From the NCBI GenBank assembly GCA_947184155.2, contig CAMXCT020002735.1, positions 328,678-392,677 of the forward strand: a stretch of 64,000 nucleotides of DNA, read 5' to 3'. A model generated the notes under the pieces. The model had not been told where the DNA came from. It was given only the letters and a program-made list of their open reading frames with translations, and searched no databases. Below are positions 22,900-33,010 of the stretch, in pieces (the first letter of the stretch is position 1; every line of letters begins with the position of its first letter). This DNA comes from Cladocopium goreaui. Its lineage: Eukaryota > Sar > Dinophyceae > Suessiales > Symbiodiniaceae. A program made the translations under genes and the position numbers.

Positions 22900-23442
22900 G
22901 TGAAGCAGCGCTGTCAATAGAAGGGTGTTTCATTGCGGGGTCCATTTCTCAACAAAAATCAGGAACACATGGCTGCATGGTGCTGCATGGCTTGATTTCG
23001 GACCGGATTGAGTCATTTCCCTAGGCAGAGGCGTTGTGTTTTTCAGGGAAGGTGAACCAACTGGAACCGCCTGGAACCGAAACTTTGACAGTGAACCTTT
23101 GAGAGGTTTCACAGAGCTTTGCTCACCTGGCAATTTAAAATCAACATCTTTGATGGAGAAATCGGCCTGAGAATCACATTGAATCGCTGATCTCTATCCA
23201 TTCATAATTTGTGGGCTAAGTGCCAAAAATATACGATCAAATATCCAGCTGCAATCCATCATGGCAACAGATCTTGCTGGAAGAAGCTCAATTTGTAAGC
23301 TCAATGCAATGGATCCTAGTCTCCAATGAGGTTTCAACAATATACTGGGGACTCTCAGAATCCATGGGACTTCCCATCAACCATAACAAAAGGTTTTTCA
23401 CTAGCTTTGTGACATTGCCCAAACATTCCGGATGATCCCAAG

Positions 23443-23571
23443 TCGGATGCTCAACCATCGATCACGCAAGGCTACTTTGAGATTTTCCGGCTCTTGATTG
23501 ACGCCTTCAAGAACAGCGCTACAGCACTTCCCGTACTCGCCTATATCATGGCTTTAATAACACTGTTCGGG
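23443..23571 (+). CDS. Potassium channel exon: S4-S5 linker and S5
   Basis: Reads 43 residues: a polar SDAQPSITQGYFEIFR, the amphipathic linker LLIDAFKNSA, then hydrophobic S5 LPVLAYIMALITLFG, ending at GTGGCT. The start after CCCAAG keeps phase 0 with the S4 exon. A later AG at 23470 would shorten the linker but breaks phase. The remainder of S5 should be in the next exon. Confidence 0.6.
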
Positions 23572-24004
23572 GTGGCTTGGTGATGGCGATAAAGAAATGT
23601 GGACAATGTGGTGCTTCTTGTTGCAGAATGGCCATGGCTTAAAATATCATTATGAAATCATGAAAACAGCACGGAATCGCTTTTCTATGTATGAATTGTG
23701 GCGACCACCTATCGACCTTCCCACTCTTCGTTGAGGCTATGTCTAAGTTTGGTTGACTAATATCCCCATGTCGAAGGAGTAGTGGATTGAACTCCCCATC
23801 CGAGGTTTAGCCAGTAGCCTTCCACTGAACCCCAAATCCAACCAGCTAACAAAGAACCAGCTAACAAAGAACATCAAAGAACTTGTTTTTTCCCCGCAGG
23901 GTATCTAAGGTTGGCCTTTCTAGAATTCCAGAATTGTAACATTTTATATAATATTATATATAAGTATTTATACAAATTCGTATACCCTCAGCATATCAAT
24001 CACA

Positions 24005-24085
24005 GGGTTCGCCTGGTCCGGTCCGGGTCGGGTGCGCGTGAGCGAGTCGGGTCCGGTCCGGGTTCTGGACCGGGTTCTGTCGGCA
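24005..24085 (+). repeat. GC-rich GGTCCGGGTCGGGT block, left
   Basis: CGGTCCGGGTCGGGTGCGCG and GTCGGGTCCGGTCCGGG, in striking contrast to AT-rich surroundings. A related block (GGTCCGGGTCGGGTCGG) is at 27383. The two bracket 3.4 kb of satellite and coding-like sequence. Confidence 0.7.
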
Positions 24086-24104
24086 GTCCTTTAGAAGAGC
24101 TGTT

Positions 24105-25046
24105 GTGTTTTGTGTCTCCGTGATGCATCTATGGAGTCGTATGTGGGCGCCACGAGACAGTTTTTTTGGTAGGTTGGGGCCGTCTCTCGAGCCGATTATC
24201 TCGCAGCCTGTCGAAGGCAAGACATTGCGAAAGGAGGGGCACGTTAGAGAATTACTTTCAATGCTGGAAGACTATCGAATTTTCTCAAAACCATTAATTT
24301 TGAAGTTTTTTGACCATGAAAAGCTGGAAAACCATTGTTTTGAGAAACAGGCCCCAGAATCGATTCCCCCAGGGTCCGCTCTCATGGCGTGCTTGGCCCA
24401 TTCCTCTTTGTCATGGTTATCCTTCATTTTCGTTTCCCAATTTCTCCGGGATGCAGGTTCACTTGGCATATTCTGTGGAATTTATAATTCGCAGAGCTGA
24501 CAGGAGAAGCCTGCGCTTGTCGTTTCTGGTGGCAGTCCCCGGGGGGGTGACTGTTGGTGACGGTGTGGCAGCCTCGAAAACTCCACCAGACAGAGTCAGA
24601 GGGCCAAGAACTCCAACTGGTGTAGTTCCTGCACGGACGAAAGTTCAGCCAATGCTTGTGACGCCTGTTGAGAACATGGCTCCGCAGACTGCAGAGGCAG
24701 GGGGTCAAGAAAGTCATTCGTTCTTAGTTTGTCAGCGTTTTTCTCTATAGAAAATCTAACTCATACAGAGTCCTTGGCAGGTGAGTTTCTCGGCCATGAC
24801 GAGCGCAGACCATATGAAGGCCGCGCAAGATTTTTGGAGCAGCTGCAAAGTGGCAAGATGTGCGATCGTCAGTGTGCTAGATTTCCCCGGTGCTTATTTG
24901 CTTTTGGCAGGAGCAGATTTTCATATGTCCAGGTACTTGGCATGCTACAAGCATCTGGAGTGGCATACACTGTGATACCCTTGAAAATGTGGAGCGAAAC
25001 TTTGGAAGAGGACGGCATCAAGTCTCGGAACGGTTTGGCGAGATAA
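24105..25046 (+). pseudogene. Coding-like island, weak glutaredoxin resemblance
   Basis: Overlapping open frames with coding composition and shifts between them. The last piece (24880-25020) reads FSYVQVLGMLQASGVAYTVI then SETLEEDGIKSR, recalling the VVQIL...GV.F..VNVL..DE.LR.GIK region of monothiol glutaredoxins. The CGFS cysteine is not in place. A splice at GTGCTT...TTTTGGCAG would join FPR to SRFSYVQ. Another piece, from GATGCAG at 24456 (VHLAYSVEFIIRRAD), could be the missing end of channel S5. Not resolved; probably a gene fragment carried into the channel intron. Confidence 0.3.
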
Positions 25047-25529
25047 TTTTAAGAAATGAGCAGCTAAACATGTGTTGCTTACACTTCGGTTCGGATTTTC
25101 TCCTGACTTGTGCCAGTTTTGTAACCAGAGCCAAGGCCTTAAGAATGATAACGTCAGTGTGCTGAGATTTATCCGAGAAAGCGTATGTGAAAAACACCGG
25201 ACAAAGAAAGATGTTGTTCAAGATTATTTCAAGATTATGCATGAATTCGTTACTTTCAAAAATCACTTGTGCTTTTGACATGACGGGGATTCGGAGTCTG
25301 GGGAAGAAGACTGCTGGGTACCAGAGCCTGTGTAGCGACTACAGCACCCAGAAGAAAAAAACTACGCATGGTGCTGGGATGTGCTGGGTATGTGTGTATC
25401 TGTGAAGGACTCTTCTACAGTTTCTATCTCGACGATGCACCAATTAACTGAATCTCCTTACCTTTCTCAAAACGAGTGTTTTCTTGTTTCTCGGGGGCGC
25501 AAAGCTCAAAAATCATGGTTTGGACAAAC

Positions 25530-27345
25530 TTGGGGGATGACGCGCCAACATGGAGCTGAGAGTAACGAAGCAATGGAAACAAGCCGAGAAGAGTAATAGC
25601 GATACGGACCGGGGAGGAGTCGATCTCACAACCGTTTCTCAGAACCACTCTTTTCTTGCTTTCTGCTGCTGCAAACTTCAAAATGAAGTGTTTTGAGAAA
25701 CTTGTCGCGATTAAATGTGTTGGGTTTCATCACACTTCACTTTGACAAGATAAGCCCCAATGCTTGTACGTGTCGCAGATGGGTCTTTCAGCTGATGAGA
25801 AAAAGGCCCCTTGTGCCTGCTTCTACTCTAAGCCTACATGCCCAACAGTTTTCTCATGCCTGTTTGCGAAGCACCATGTGCTGATAGAACTCAGAAACTC
25901 TATTGTTTTGTGTTTTCGCGTTTGGTTTTGACAAACTTGGGGGATGAGATGATGCGACAACGTGGATCTGAGCGTAACGGCGCAATGGAACCAAGCCGGA
26001 CAGGGTCACAGCGACACGGACCCGGGAGGAATCGATCTCACAGCCGTTTCTCGAAACCACTCTTTTCTTGTTTTTTGCTGCTGCAAACCTCAAAATGAAT
26101 TTGTTTTGAGAAACTGATGATGCGCCAACATGGAGCTGAGAGTAACCAAGCAATGGAACCAAACCGGGAAGAGTGACAGCGACACGGACCCGGGAAGAAA
26201 CTGATGGTGCGCCAACGTGGAGCTGAGGGTTCCGGAGAAGGTTCCGGAGAAGGTCTGGGAGGCTTTGGTGCAGAGCCAGGTCAGGTTCAACATGATTTGC
26301 GGCCAATTAATTCACGGAAACCCGGCTGAGGTGTTTCGAGCGCTTTGCTTCGCAGCACGCTCCAGAAAGATTTGTAAAAATAAAACGTTGCGGCTGTTGG
26401 GGATACCACCGAAGCTTATTTTTTTAAAGTTGACAACATCAAAAACGAAGCAATTCTGCGAGACGTCCTTCAAAAATGGAAAGTTGAGTGCAGAGCTGAC
26501 GGCCTCGTACCATTGCGTTTTGCGATTTTTCCAGTCCATCTGTCTGGAACCAAGCCGCGGGAAGAGTAACAGCGACACAGCCCTGGAAGGAATCGATCTC
26601 ACAACCGTTTCTCAAAACCACTCTTTTCTTGTTTTCTGCTGCTGCAAACCTCAAAATGCATTGTTTTGAGAAACTGATGATGCGCCAACATGGAGCTGAG
26701 AGTAACGAAGCAATGGAACCAAGCCGGGAAGAGTTATAGCGACACGGACCGGCGAGGAGTCGATCCCACAACCGGTTAGCAAAACCACTCTTCTCTTGCT
26801 TTCTGCTCCTGCAACCCTCAAAAAGACTTGCTTTGAGACACTGATGATGCGCCAACATGGGCGCTGAGAGCAACGAAGCAATGGAACCAAGCTTGGAAGA
26901 GTACTAGCGGCACGGACCCGGGAGGAGTCGATCTCATAACCGTTTCTCAAAACCACTCTTTTCTTGTTTTCTGATGCTGCAAACCTCAAAATGAACTGTT
27001 TTGAGAAACTGATGATGCGCCAACATGGAGCTGAGAGTAAGGAAGCAATGGAACCAAGCCGGGAAGAGTAATAGCGGCACAGACCCGGGAGGAATCGATC
27101 TCATAACCATTTCTCAAAGCCACTCTTTTCTTGTTTTCTGCTGCTGCAAACCGCAAAATGAACTGTTTCACTGTTTCAAGAAAGTGATGATGCGCCAACA
27201 TGGAGCTGAGAGTCACGAAGCAATGGAACCAAGCCGGGAAGAGTAACAGCGACACGGGCCCGGGAGGAATCAATCTCACAACCGTTTCTCAAACCACTCT
27301 TTTCTTCTCTTGCAGTGCAAACCTCAAGATGAAGTGTTTTGAGAA
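25530..27345 (+). repeat. About 168-bp satellite, interrupted
   Basis: Units open with GATGATGCGCCAACATGGAG (26676, 26843, 27011, 27185; earlier partial copies near 25537, 25950, 26114 and 26205). They run through GAAGCAATGGAACCAAGCCG, CACGGACCCGGGAGGA and CAAAACCACTCTTTTCTTG to TCAAAATG...TTTTGAGAAACT. Spacing is 167, 168 and 174 bp in the ordered part. Minus frames read long only because of the repeat. It lies in the intron before the pore exons. Confidence 0.92.
26431..26545 (+). repeat. Module repeated inverted at 32052-32167
   Basis: From TGACAACATCAAAAACGAAG through GCAGAGCTGACGGCCTCGTA to TCCATCTGTCT, this is the reverse complement of 32052-32167 with few mismatches. It is inserted among the 168-bp satellite units. 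Confidence 0.85.
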
Positions 27346-27379
27346 ATTTGTGCTTAATATTCTATTGCTTTGTGATTTC

Positions 27380-27472
27380 GCATCGGTCCGGGTCGGGTCG
27401 GTCTCGGTCTCGTTCTCGTTCGGCGGCAAGCCCGGCGTGCCCGGCGTGCCCGGCGTGCCCGGCGTGCCCTGC
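27380..27472 (+). repeat. GC-rich block, right, with GTGCCCGGC repeats
   Basis: GGTCCGGGTCGGGTCGGTC, then TCTCGTTCTCG, then CCCGGCGTG repeated four times. Both strands can be read as collagen-like Gly/Pro or Pro/Ala-Cys runs, a repeat artefact. Confidence 0.75.
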
Positions 27473-27654
27473 ATTAAGTTTAATGTGGGAAACCGTTTAT
27501 GCCTTAAACCATCTCCAATGTTCCCATGGGTGGTTCCAACCACCCCCTAGTTGGTAGTTGTAAAATTGCAGTGGGTATACCACATTATTTTTTTTCAAGC
27601 CGCCATTTCTAGTGAGTTTCCATGTTAAGATTTAAACACCATTTCTAGATCATT

Positions 27655-27782
27655 GACTCTCTGGCAGTCAAACATAGTAATGGACAATCCATTTATAGAT
27701 CATGTTCCCAGATTTTCCCATTAAAACATTTTGAAACCGTTTATTTATAGGGGATTTTCAAGTGTCATGTTTGATAGAGGGC
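27655..27782. mobile_element. MITE family 1, copy 4
   Basis: GACTCTCTGGCAGTCAAACA...GGACAATCC at the left; CAAGTGTCATGTTTGATAGAGG at the right; the internal phrase TTTATAGATCATGTTCCC is shared. Intronic. Confidence 0.6.
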
Positions 27783-28513
27783 CATCATAGTGAAAGCCAT
27801 GTCTGTTCCAAGATCGGCCTTGAATAGCCTCGGACCAAGGCTACAGGGATTTATTTGGCCGAAGAAAAAGCGAAACCTGGAGATCAAAAAATTGTGCTAA
27901 TGGTGAAATCTATAATGCATAACCACCATGTAACCATGATATAACCATTTTACAGCTATCATATAACCATCATACAACCATCATACAGTCATCATACAAC
28001 CATCATATCATAATCTATGAGCATCAGCAATTGCGGATGTTATTGGATAGAATGGGATACAGTGATATATTTCATGGGATATGTTTGAACATGGTGTTTG
28101 AAGGTGATTGTAGTCCCAACAAAAAATACAATTTTGGGAAAAAATGATGAAACCATTGGAATTTGGGGTTCCCAAACACCAAAACTTTGGATTTGGGCAA
28201 CATGTTTTAATGACATATTTTATGCATCGGGATGCTTCAAAATTGGAGCTGAAGACCCTAAGATCAATCTTGTTCCCCTAATATCAAACACCCCCTTAGA
28301 AACCATGGTTTAGTAGGGAAATTCCACATAATTTGGACCATCGAATGGGGGTGTCTAATATTAGGGGCATGGGACCGATGGGATGATTATAGAATTTACG
28401 GGGGTGTACTGGTCATGTTTCCTGGCCAAACCTATGGTGAAGGGTCCCCCGTTTTAAGAAAGGCACATTTGTGAAGGTATAAAGTCGTGTGAAGATGTTA
28501 TGCTTAACGGGTT

Positions 28514-28628
28514 ACCCTTCGGTAATCCAACATGGCTATGGAACATCTCTGTAAATAGATGGTTTTAGATAATGGGAAAATCATCTATCAATGGAGGATT
28601 TCCATTGCCATGTTTGATTGCCAGAGGT
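28514..28628. mobile_element. MITE family 1, copy 5
   Basis: ACCCTTCGGTAATCCAACAT...GGAACATC and TTTCCATTGCCATGTTTGAT...CCAGAGG, with the shared interior TCATCTATCAATGGAGGA. Confidence 0.7.
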
Positions 28629-29148
28629 TTTGCCATCAATTTAAAGTAAACTCACTGGTTAGAGTTCGTATGATTGCGGGATATCCAAGATTGGCTACAC
28701 TCTGTGTTTCAACATTGGGGATACACTAAGCGAATCATCTGAATTGGAGAAAATTTTGAGACACGATAGGTATCCTATTGTCAGAGATTTGTGATTGGGG
28801 TATTTCTGGGCCCGTGTCTATAATAGGATAGGTGGTAGCAGCCCAGCGTAGTCTGAACCTCTGCCGCGAAGTGCCAGGGAGAAAATCAATAAACCCACGG
28901 GGAATTCTCGGGTACCTATGGAACATGATTTGCATATATTTCAATTTTGGGTGAGATTGCTTTTTGAATCTATGGCAGTTGCACGACGCATAGGCTACTT
29001 TCTATCTCAGTGACAGGGAACATGCTTCCACTTCCGGGAGCCTTAGCGCTATGACTGTTGCTTCCATGCGAGTGGGTCTCCTGGTACACTGTTGCTGGAT
29101 CATGCTGGACCCATGTTTTAGAAAAATATGTTCGTAAGTCTTTTTGGG

Positions 29149-29262
29149 GTACCTTGCAGTAGTCAATCATAGCGATGCAATTTGGAAATGTCCCACTTAT
29201 AGTTGATTTTCCATGATTTTCCCATTAAAACCTGCATTTATAGAGGATTTTCCATTAGGTCC
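29149..29262. mobile_element. MITE family 1, diverged copy 6
   Basis: GTACCTTGCAGTAGTCAATC then ATAGCGATGCAAT at the left; the interior TTTATAGAGGATTTTCCATT is typical. The right terminus is lost. It ends about 35 bp upstream of the pore-helix exon. Confidence 0.45.
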
Positions 29263-29295
29263 TCGATCGATTTTTTGGGGTTCACATGCGTCCAG

Positions 29296-29393
29296 CGGGT
29301 ATTCGCCCCGGCAGAAAGTGGCTGTGGCTATCGCTGAGGAACATTCCATATTTCCAGCAAGCAATGTGGTTGGCCATTGTGACCATGACATCT
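29296..29393 (+). CDS. Potassium channel exon: pore helix
   Basis: Reads GIRPGRKWLWLSLRN then IPYFQQAMWLAIVTMTS and stops at GTGGCC. The pattern IP-x-x-x-x-AMW-x-AIVTMT is the pore-helix signature of potassium channels, immediately before the selectivity filter, and it joins the filter exon in phase 0. The acceptor is GCGTCCAG (29295) or CCCCGGCAG (29314). Neither opens in phase 0, so a further exon is needed between S5 and here. Confidence 0.8.
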
Positions 29394-29930
29394 GTGGCCT
29401 GGATTGTCTGAGTGGGCTTAACAAAAAGGGCGGACAGGTATATCAGGTATTGCTCAGGGCAACTATTGGGTGTCCAAATTTAGTATCCGAGTATTATATA
29501 TATATGATTATACATGATGTATGTATATGTACATACGTGCATAATTATACATATATACATGTTATATGTATACCAGTGTAAGTAGTAATTGTGTGTATGT
29601 ATGTTTATATATGTTTATAATATTTTTTGGTCCCGCTGATTACATGTCTCATGTCCATGTTTGGTTGATTGATGTACAGCGAACCCTTTGGGATTTACGG
29701 TATGGCGATTGATCACCTTACTATTTCCCTTGGTTTGCCGGTGATATTGCGGCTCGTGATTTGCCCCGGGTCTTATCTTGACCTGTCCTATCATGCTTGT
29801 GGTTTGGGTGTTTGGGTGTTTGGGTGTTTCCCCCCGAGGTCTGGGCTGGCTGCACTCCTTAGGTTTTAGGATGGCATCACCTGCTTGGAGGGGATTCATC
29901 CGGCAACATTTCTCTCAGCAAATCCGACAG

Positions 29931-30004
29931 GTTGGCTACGGTGATTTTTACCCGGAGACCCTCGCGGGCTACATCGTCGTGTCCATGCTCACTTTTGTCA
30001 GCGT
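29931..30004 (+). CDS. Potassium channel exon: GYGD selectivity filter
   Basis: Acceptor AATCCGACAG, then VGYGDFYPETLAGYIVVSML and TFVS. Joined to the preceding exon this gives TMTS-VGYGDFYP-x-T, the canonical potassium filter with the following P-x-T-x-x-G. It ends in GT before GCCGCC (a GC donor), which with the first base of the S6 exon makes Val. Alternatively it ends at 30002 before GTGCCG. Confidence 0.85.
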
Positions 30005-30413
30005 GCCGCCTGCCTGCAAGCAGGCTGCCCTGAGGCCGAAGAGACGGTTCAACCAGCACGGCAAGCTCGAATCTGAAGGCAAAAAATAAAGGTTGAACGA
30101 GAGAACATGAGAGTTGGGAGATGATCCCGCAAAACAGCTAGAATTCAGAATTCTATACATTCCTTTACCATCCTGATGCCTGGTGCTGCTTAGCGCAGCA
30201 AGAAACTCATGTAACATGGAAGTTCAATTCTTGGATGTTGTGTCCGAAGGAATAAGCTAGAATTTGCTTCTGTAATGTTAAGCTTCGGAACCAAACGCTT
30301 CCTGAGAAAGTAGTTTGAGCCGAAAACGCACCACAAATTATAGATGGTTCATATTAGTGGTTGTTGATGGCCAATAAGCCCTTAGCACCGCCTGATTATA
30401 TCCAGCGGTTCAG

Positions 30414-30543
30414 GTTGTTTCTGGCTATGCCTGTGGGGATCATTGGCTACGAATTCACCTGTTGCTGGCAGAGTCGTGATCGTGTGCTGTTGATCACCAA
30501 AGTTCGCAAATGTCTGGAGAAATGGGGCTACAGCGCCAAAGAT
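30414..30543 (+). CDS. Potassium channel exon: S6 and C-linker
   Basis: Acceptor CAGCGGTTCAG. Reads LFLAMPVGIIGYEFTCCWQS then RDRVLLITKV and a basic stretch ending LEKWGYSAKD, with donor GTGCCT. A-x-P-V-x-I-IG is the S6 gate pattern of six-helix potassium channels, and F-x-x-x-W-x-x-R-D follows as in many protist Kv/EAG-like members. The order S1-S6 with GYGD identifies a voltage-gated potassium channel alpha subunit of the plasma or an internal membrane. I did not see a cyclic-nucleotide-binding domain in the window. Confidence 0.8.
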
Positions 30544-30943
30544 GTGCCTTGCCTTGGTTTTCGGGGTTGGGTTGTGATGGTTGTGGCGGTTGTGGTTCGT
30601 TGGGTGTTCCTTTGTATATATATATATATCGGGGGATTTTAATCTTCGGAGTGTTTGGTTTGCCCGCATGTTGTTTTTAATGATTGGGTTGGGAGGGCGC
30701 GTTTGTGGGTTATTGCCTGACGCTTTGGGCATCCCGCCCTTGAGGAAATCTGAAGGTTTTCAACAAGGAAACCAAGGTAATCCCTTCTCTATAATATGAA
30801 ACAGCCATCAATACCCCCCCATCATAGTCAATAGATCTATATAATTCATTTCAATCCTCTCTCTGTCTCTCTATATGTAATATATATATACCATATAGAT
30901 CTCATATGAAATCAGGTTTTCGTGCAGTCGTGCGACTTTACAG

Positions 30944-30999
30944 CGGGTTGATTGGGAGCTGCAGGGCGGCCACCCCCGGTTTCTCCATCTACCAAAGTG
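30944..30999 (+). CDS. Potassium channel, candidate C-terminal exon
   Basis: Acceptor GACTTTACAG, phase 0, matching the S6 exon. Reads RVDWELQGGHPRFLHLPK and leaves in phase 2 at GTGAAA. GC-rich, small. It could also be read in another frame. Confidence 0.35.
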
Positions 31000-31184
31000 G
31001 TGAAAACTTCAAAATGGTTGCTACCATCAAGTGCCCATGTATGATAGAGAAATATTTAGAAATACCTGGAATATACAGGGAGAGAGAGATAAATAATGAA
31101 TTATGGTGAAATATGATCGAAGGAAGTTTAGAAGTCAAACTTCCGACAATATGGATAGATGGAAAAGCAGAGGTGGGCAGAGTC

Positions 31185-31260
31185 AGAGAAGAGAAAAGAA
31201 GAGAGAAGATCAGAGAAGGAAAAGAGTCAGAAGATCAGAAGAAAGAAGATGCAGGTGCGC
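31185..31260 (+). repeat. GA-rich tract
   Basis: Nearly pure purine AGAGAAGA/AAGAAGAT sequence, an open Glu/Lys/Arg frame by composition only. Confidence 0.8.
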
Positions 31261-31359
31261 GAACTGTGTGTTTCCAATGGTTTGTGGCTCCGGAGGGTCA
31301 AAAAGTAGGCTCGCTAAAGCGACGGGTGCGGAGCCATCTGGCCAGATGAGAGATGAAAA

Positions 31360-31720
31360 ATTGCATGCCGTTGTGGCGCGAAGCACATTTCGAAATCAAC
31401 AGTGTTAAAAACTGACAGGTTCGGACCACTTTTGGAAGTTGAGATGTTGAAAGGTGCACGCCGTTGTGGCGCGAAGCACATTTGGAAGTCAAAAGGGTTC
31501 GGAGCACTTTTGGAGGTTGAGATGTTGAAAAAGTGCACGCCCCTTGTGGCGCGAAGCACATTTCAAAGTCAAACTGTACAAAACACACCACGTTCAGAGC
31601 ACTTTGGAAGTTGAGATGTCGAAAAAGTGCACGCTGTTGTGGCGAGAAGCACATTTCGAAGTCAGAATGCTGAAAACACCACATGTTCGTGCCACTTCTG
31701 GACGTTGAAGCGTCATTTTG
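31360..31720 (+). repeat. 80-94 bp satellite, four units
   Basis: Each unit carries TTGTGGCGCGAAGCACATTT (near 31371, 31463, 31543, 31637) and GGAAGTTGAGATGTTGAAA. On the minus strand it gives MCFAPQRRAL-type peptides; I recall similar ones in predicted proteins of coral-symbiont dinoflagellates (unverified). The minus-strand 183-residue frame here is a product of the repeat. Confidence 0.9.
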
Positions 31721-32051
31721 TGTGGCTGGCGCAAGGGATTCTGCACCCTGCCAAAATTGCCAAAAAGTGACAAAAACGTGAGGGTTTTGTAGCATTTCCA
31801 AAAACGATGGCAGTGTGTGGATTTGAAGAGGATCTGCAAAGATGATCAAAGATGCATTTCGCGTGGCATGCGCAATACAAGAGACATGTTCATCAGAGAT
31901 GCTAGGAGGTCACAGAGTCACAGCGCTGATTTCCTGAGAGGGGTTGCATTTTGGAGCATCAGATCGTCAGGTTTGCGAAGATGATTTTGCGTGACAGGTG
32001 CAGCACTTTGTATGATCTGGCATCACTTTTTCGTGGCAGGCGCAGTACTTT

Positions 32052-32167
32052 AGACAGATGGAGTGGAAAAATCGCAAAACGCATTGGTACGAGGCCGTCA
32101 GCTCTGCACTCAACTTTCTACTTTTGAAGGAAGTCTCGCAGAATTGCTTCGTTTTGATGTTATCAAT
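32052..32167 (-). repeat. Inverted partner of 26431-26545
   Basis: AGACAGATGG...GGTACGAGGCCGTCAG...GAAGTCTCGCAGAATTGCTT...GTTATCA is complementary to the module at 26431. Here its right end has expanded into the 52-bp array. Confidence 0.85.
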
Positions 32168-32319
32168 TTGAAAAATTGAGGAAGTCTCGCAGAATTGCTT
32201 CGTTTTTGACGTTGTCAATTTGGAAAATTGTGGAAGTCTCGCAGAATTGCTTCGCTTTTGACGTTGTCAACTTCGAACATTGAGGAGGTCTCGCAGAATA
32301 GCTTCGTTTTCAACCTTGC

Positions 32320-32320
<1 letters not shown>
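32129..32320 (+). repeat. 52-bp tandem array
   Basis: GGAAGTCTCGCAGAATTGCT at 32129, 32180, 32232 and, diverged, 32284. The unit continues with TCGTTTTTGACGTTGTCAAT. Confidence 0.95.
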
Positions 32321-32350
<30 letters not shown>

Positions 32351-33010
32351 TATGACGGATAGGTAGATAGATAGACAACTACAACTGCAACTACGGCGAC
32401 ACTACACTACCACTACAGCTACACATATACTACGCTACAGAGCACTAATTAAACTACACTACACCAACTACACTACATTACATTCATTACACTGCACTAC
32501 GCTACAGTACACTACACTTATTTCACTTCAACTACACCTACAACTACTATTACTAGATATTACTCCTACAGCTACAACTACATTACATTACACTACACTA
32601 CACTAATTATACATTTCACTACACTACACTAAGACTACAACTACAGCTACAACTACACTACTTTACACATCACTACCCTTCACTAGTTACACTACAACTA
32701 CAACTACAACCACAACTACAACTACAACTACAACTACATTACACTACAATACACCAATTACACTACACCACACTACGCTACACTACACTAACTACAACTA
32801 CAGCTACAACTACAACTAAACTACTTTACCCTACACAACACTAAACTACACTACAGCACACAACGCTACATCACACTACACTACACTACATTACATTACA
32901 CTACACTCATTACACCACACCACAACTACAACTGCAACTGCACAACACTACTTACACTACACTACAACTACAGCTCCACAACACAACTACAACTACAGCT
33001 GCGCTAGACC
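32321..33010 (+). repeat. GATA/GACA then ACTAC arrays
   Basis: A tetranucleotide block (GATAGATAGACAGACAGACA, to about 32390) passes into 600 bp of ACTAC/ACAACT repeats with regular CATTACA and AGCTACAACT variants. The complementary arrangement appears at 62.7-63.6 kb. Confidence 0.95.

Noticed and set aside
25854-27279. Long minus-strand frames reading KKRVVLRNGCEIDSSRV-type repeats
   Set aside because: They follow the 168-bp satellite unit by unit; frame length is a repeat artefact.
31298-31849. 183-residue minus-strand frame
   Set aside because: It is the translated 80-94 bp satellite plus flank, with no independent coding evidence.
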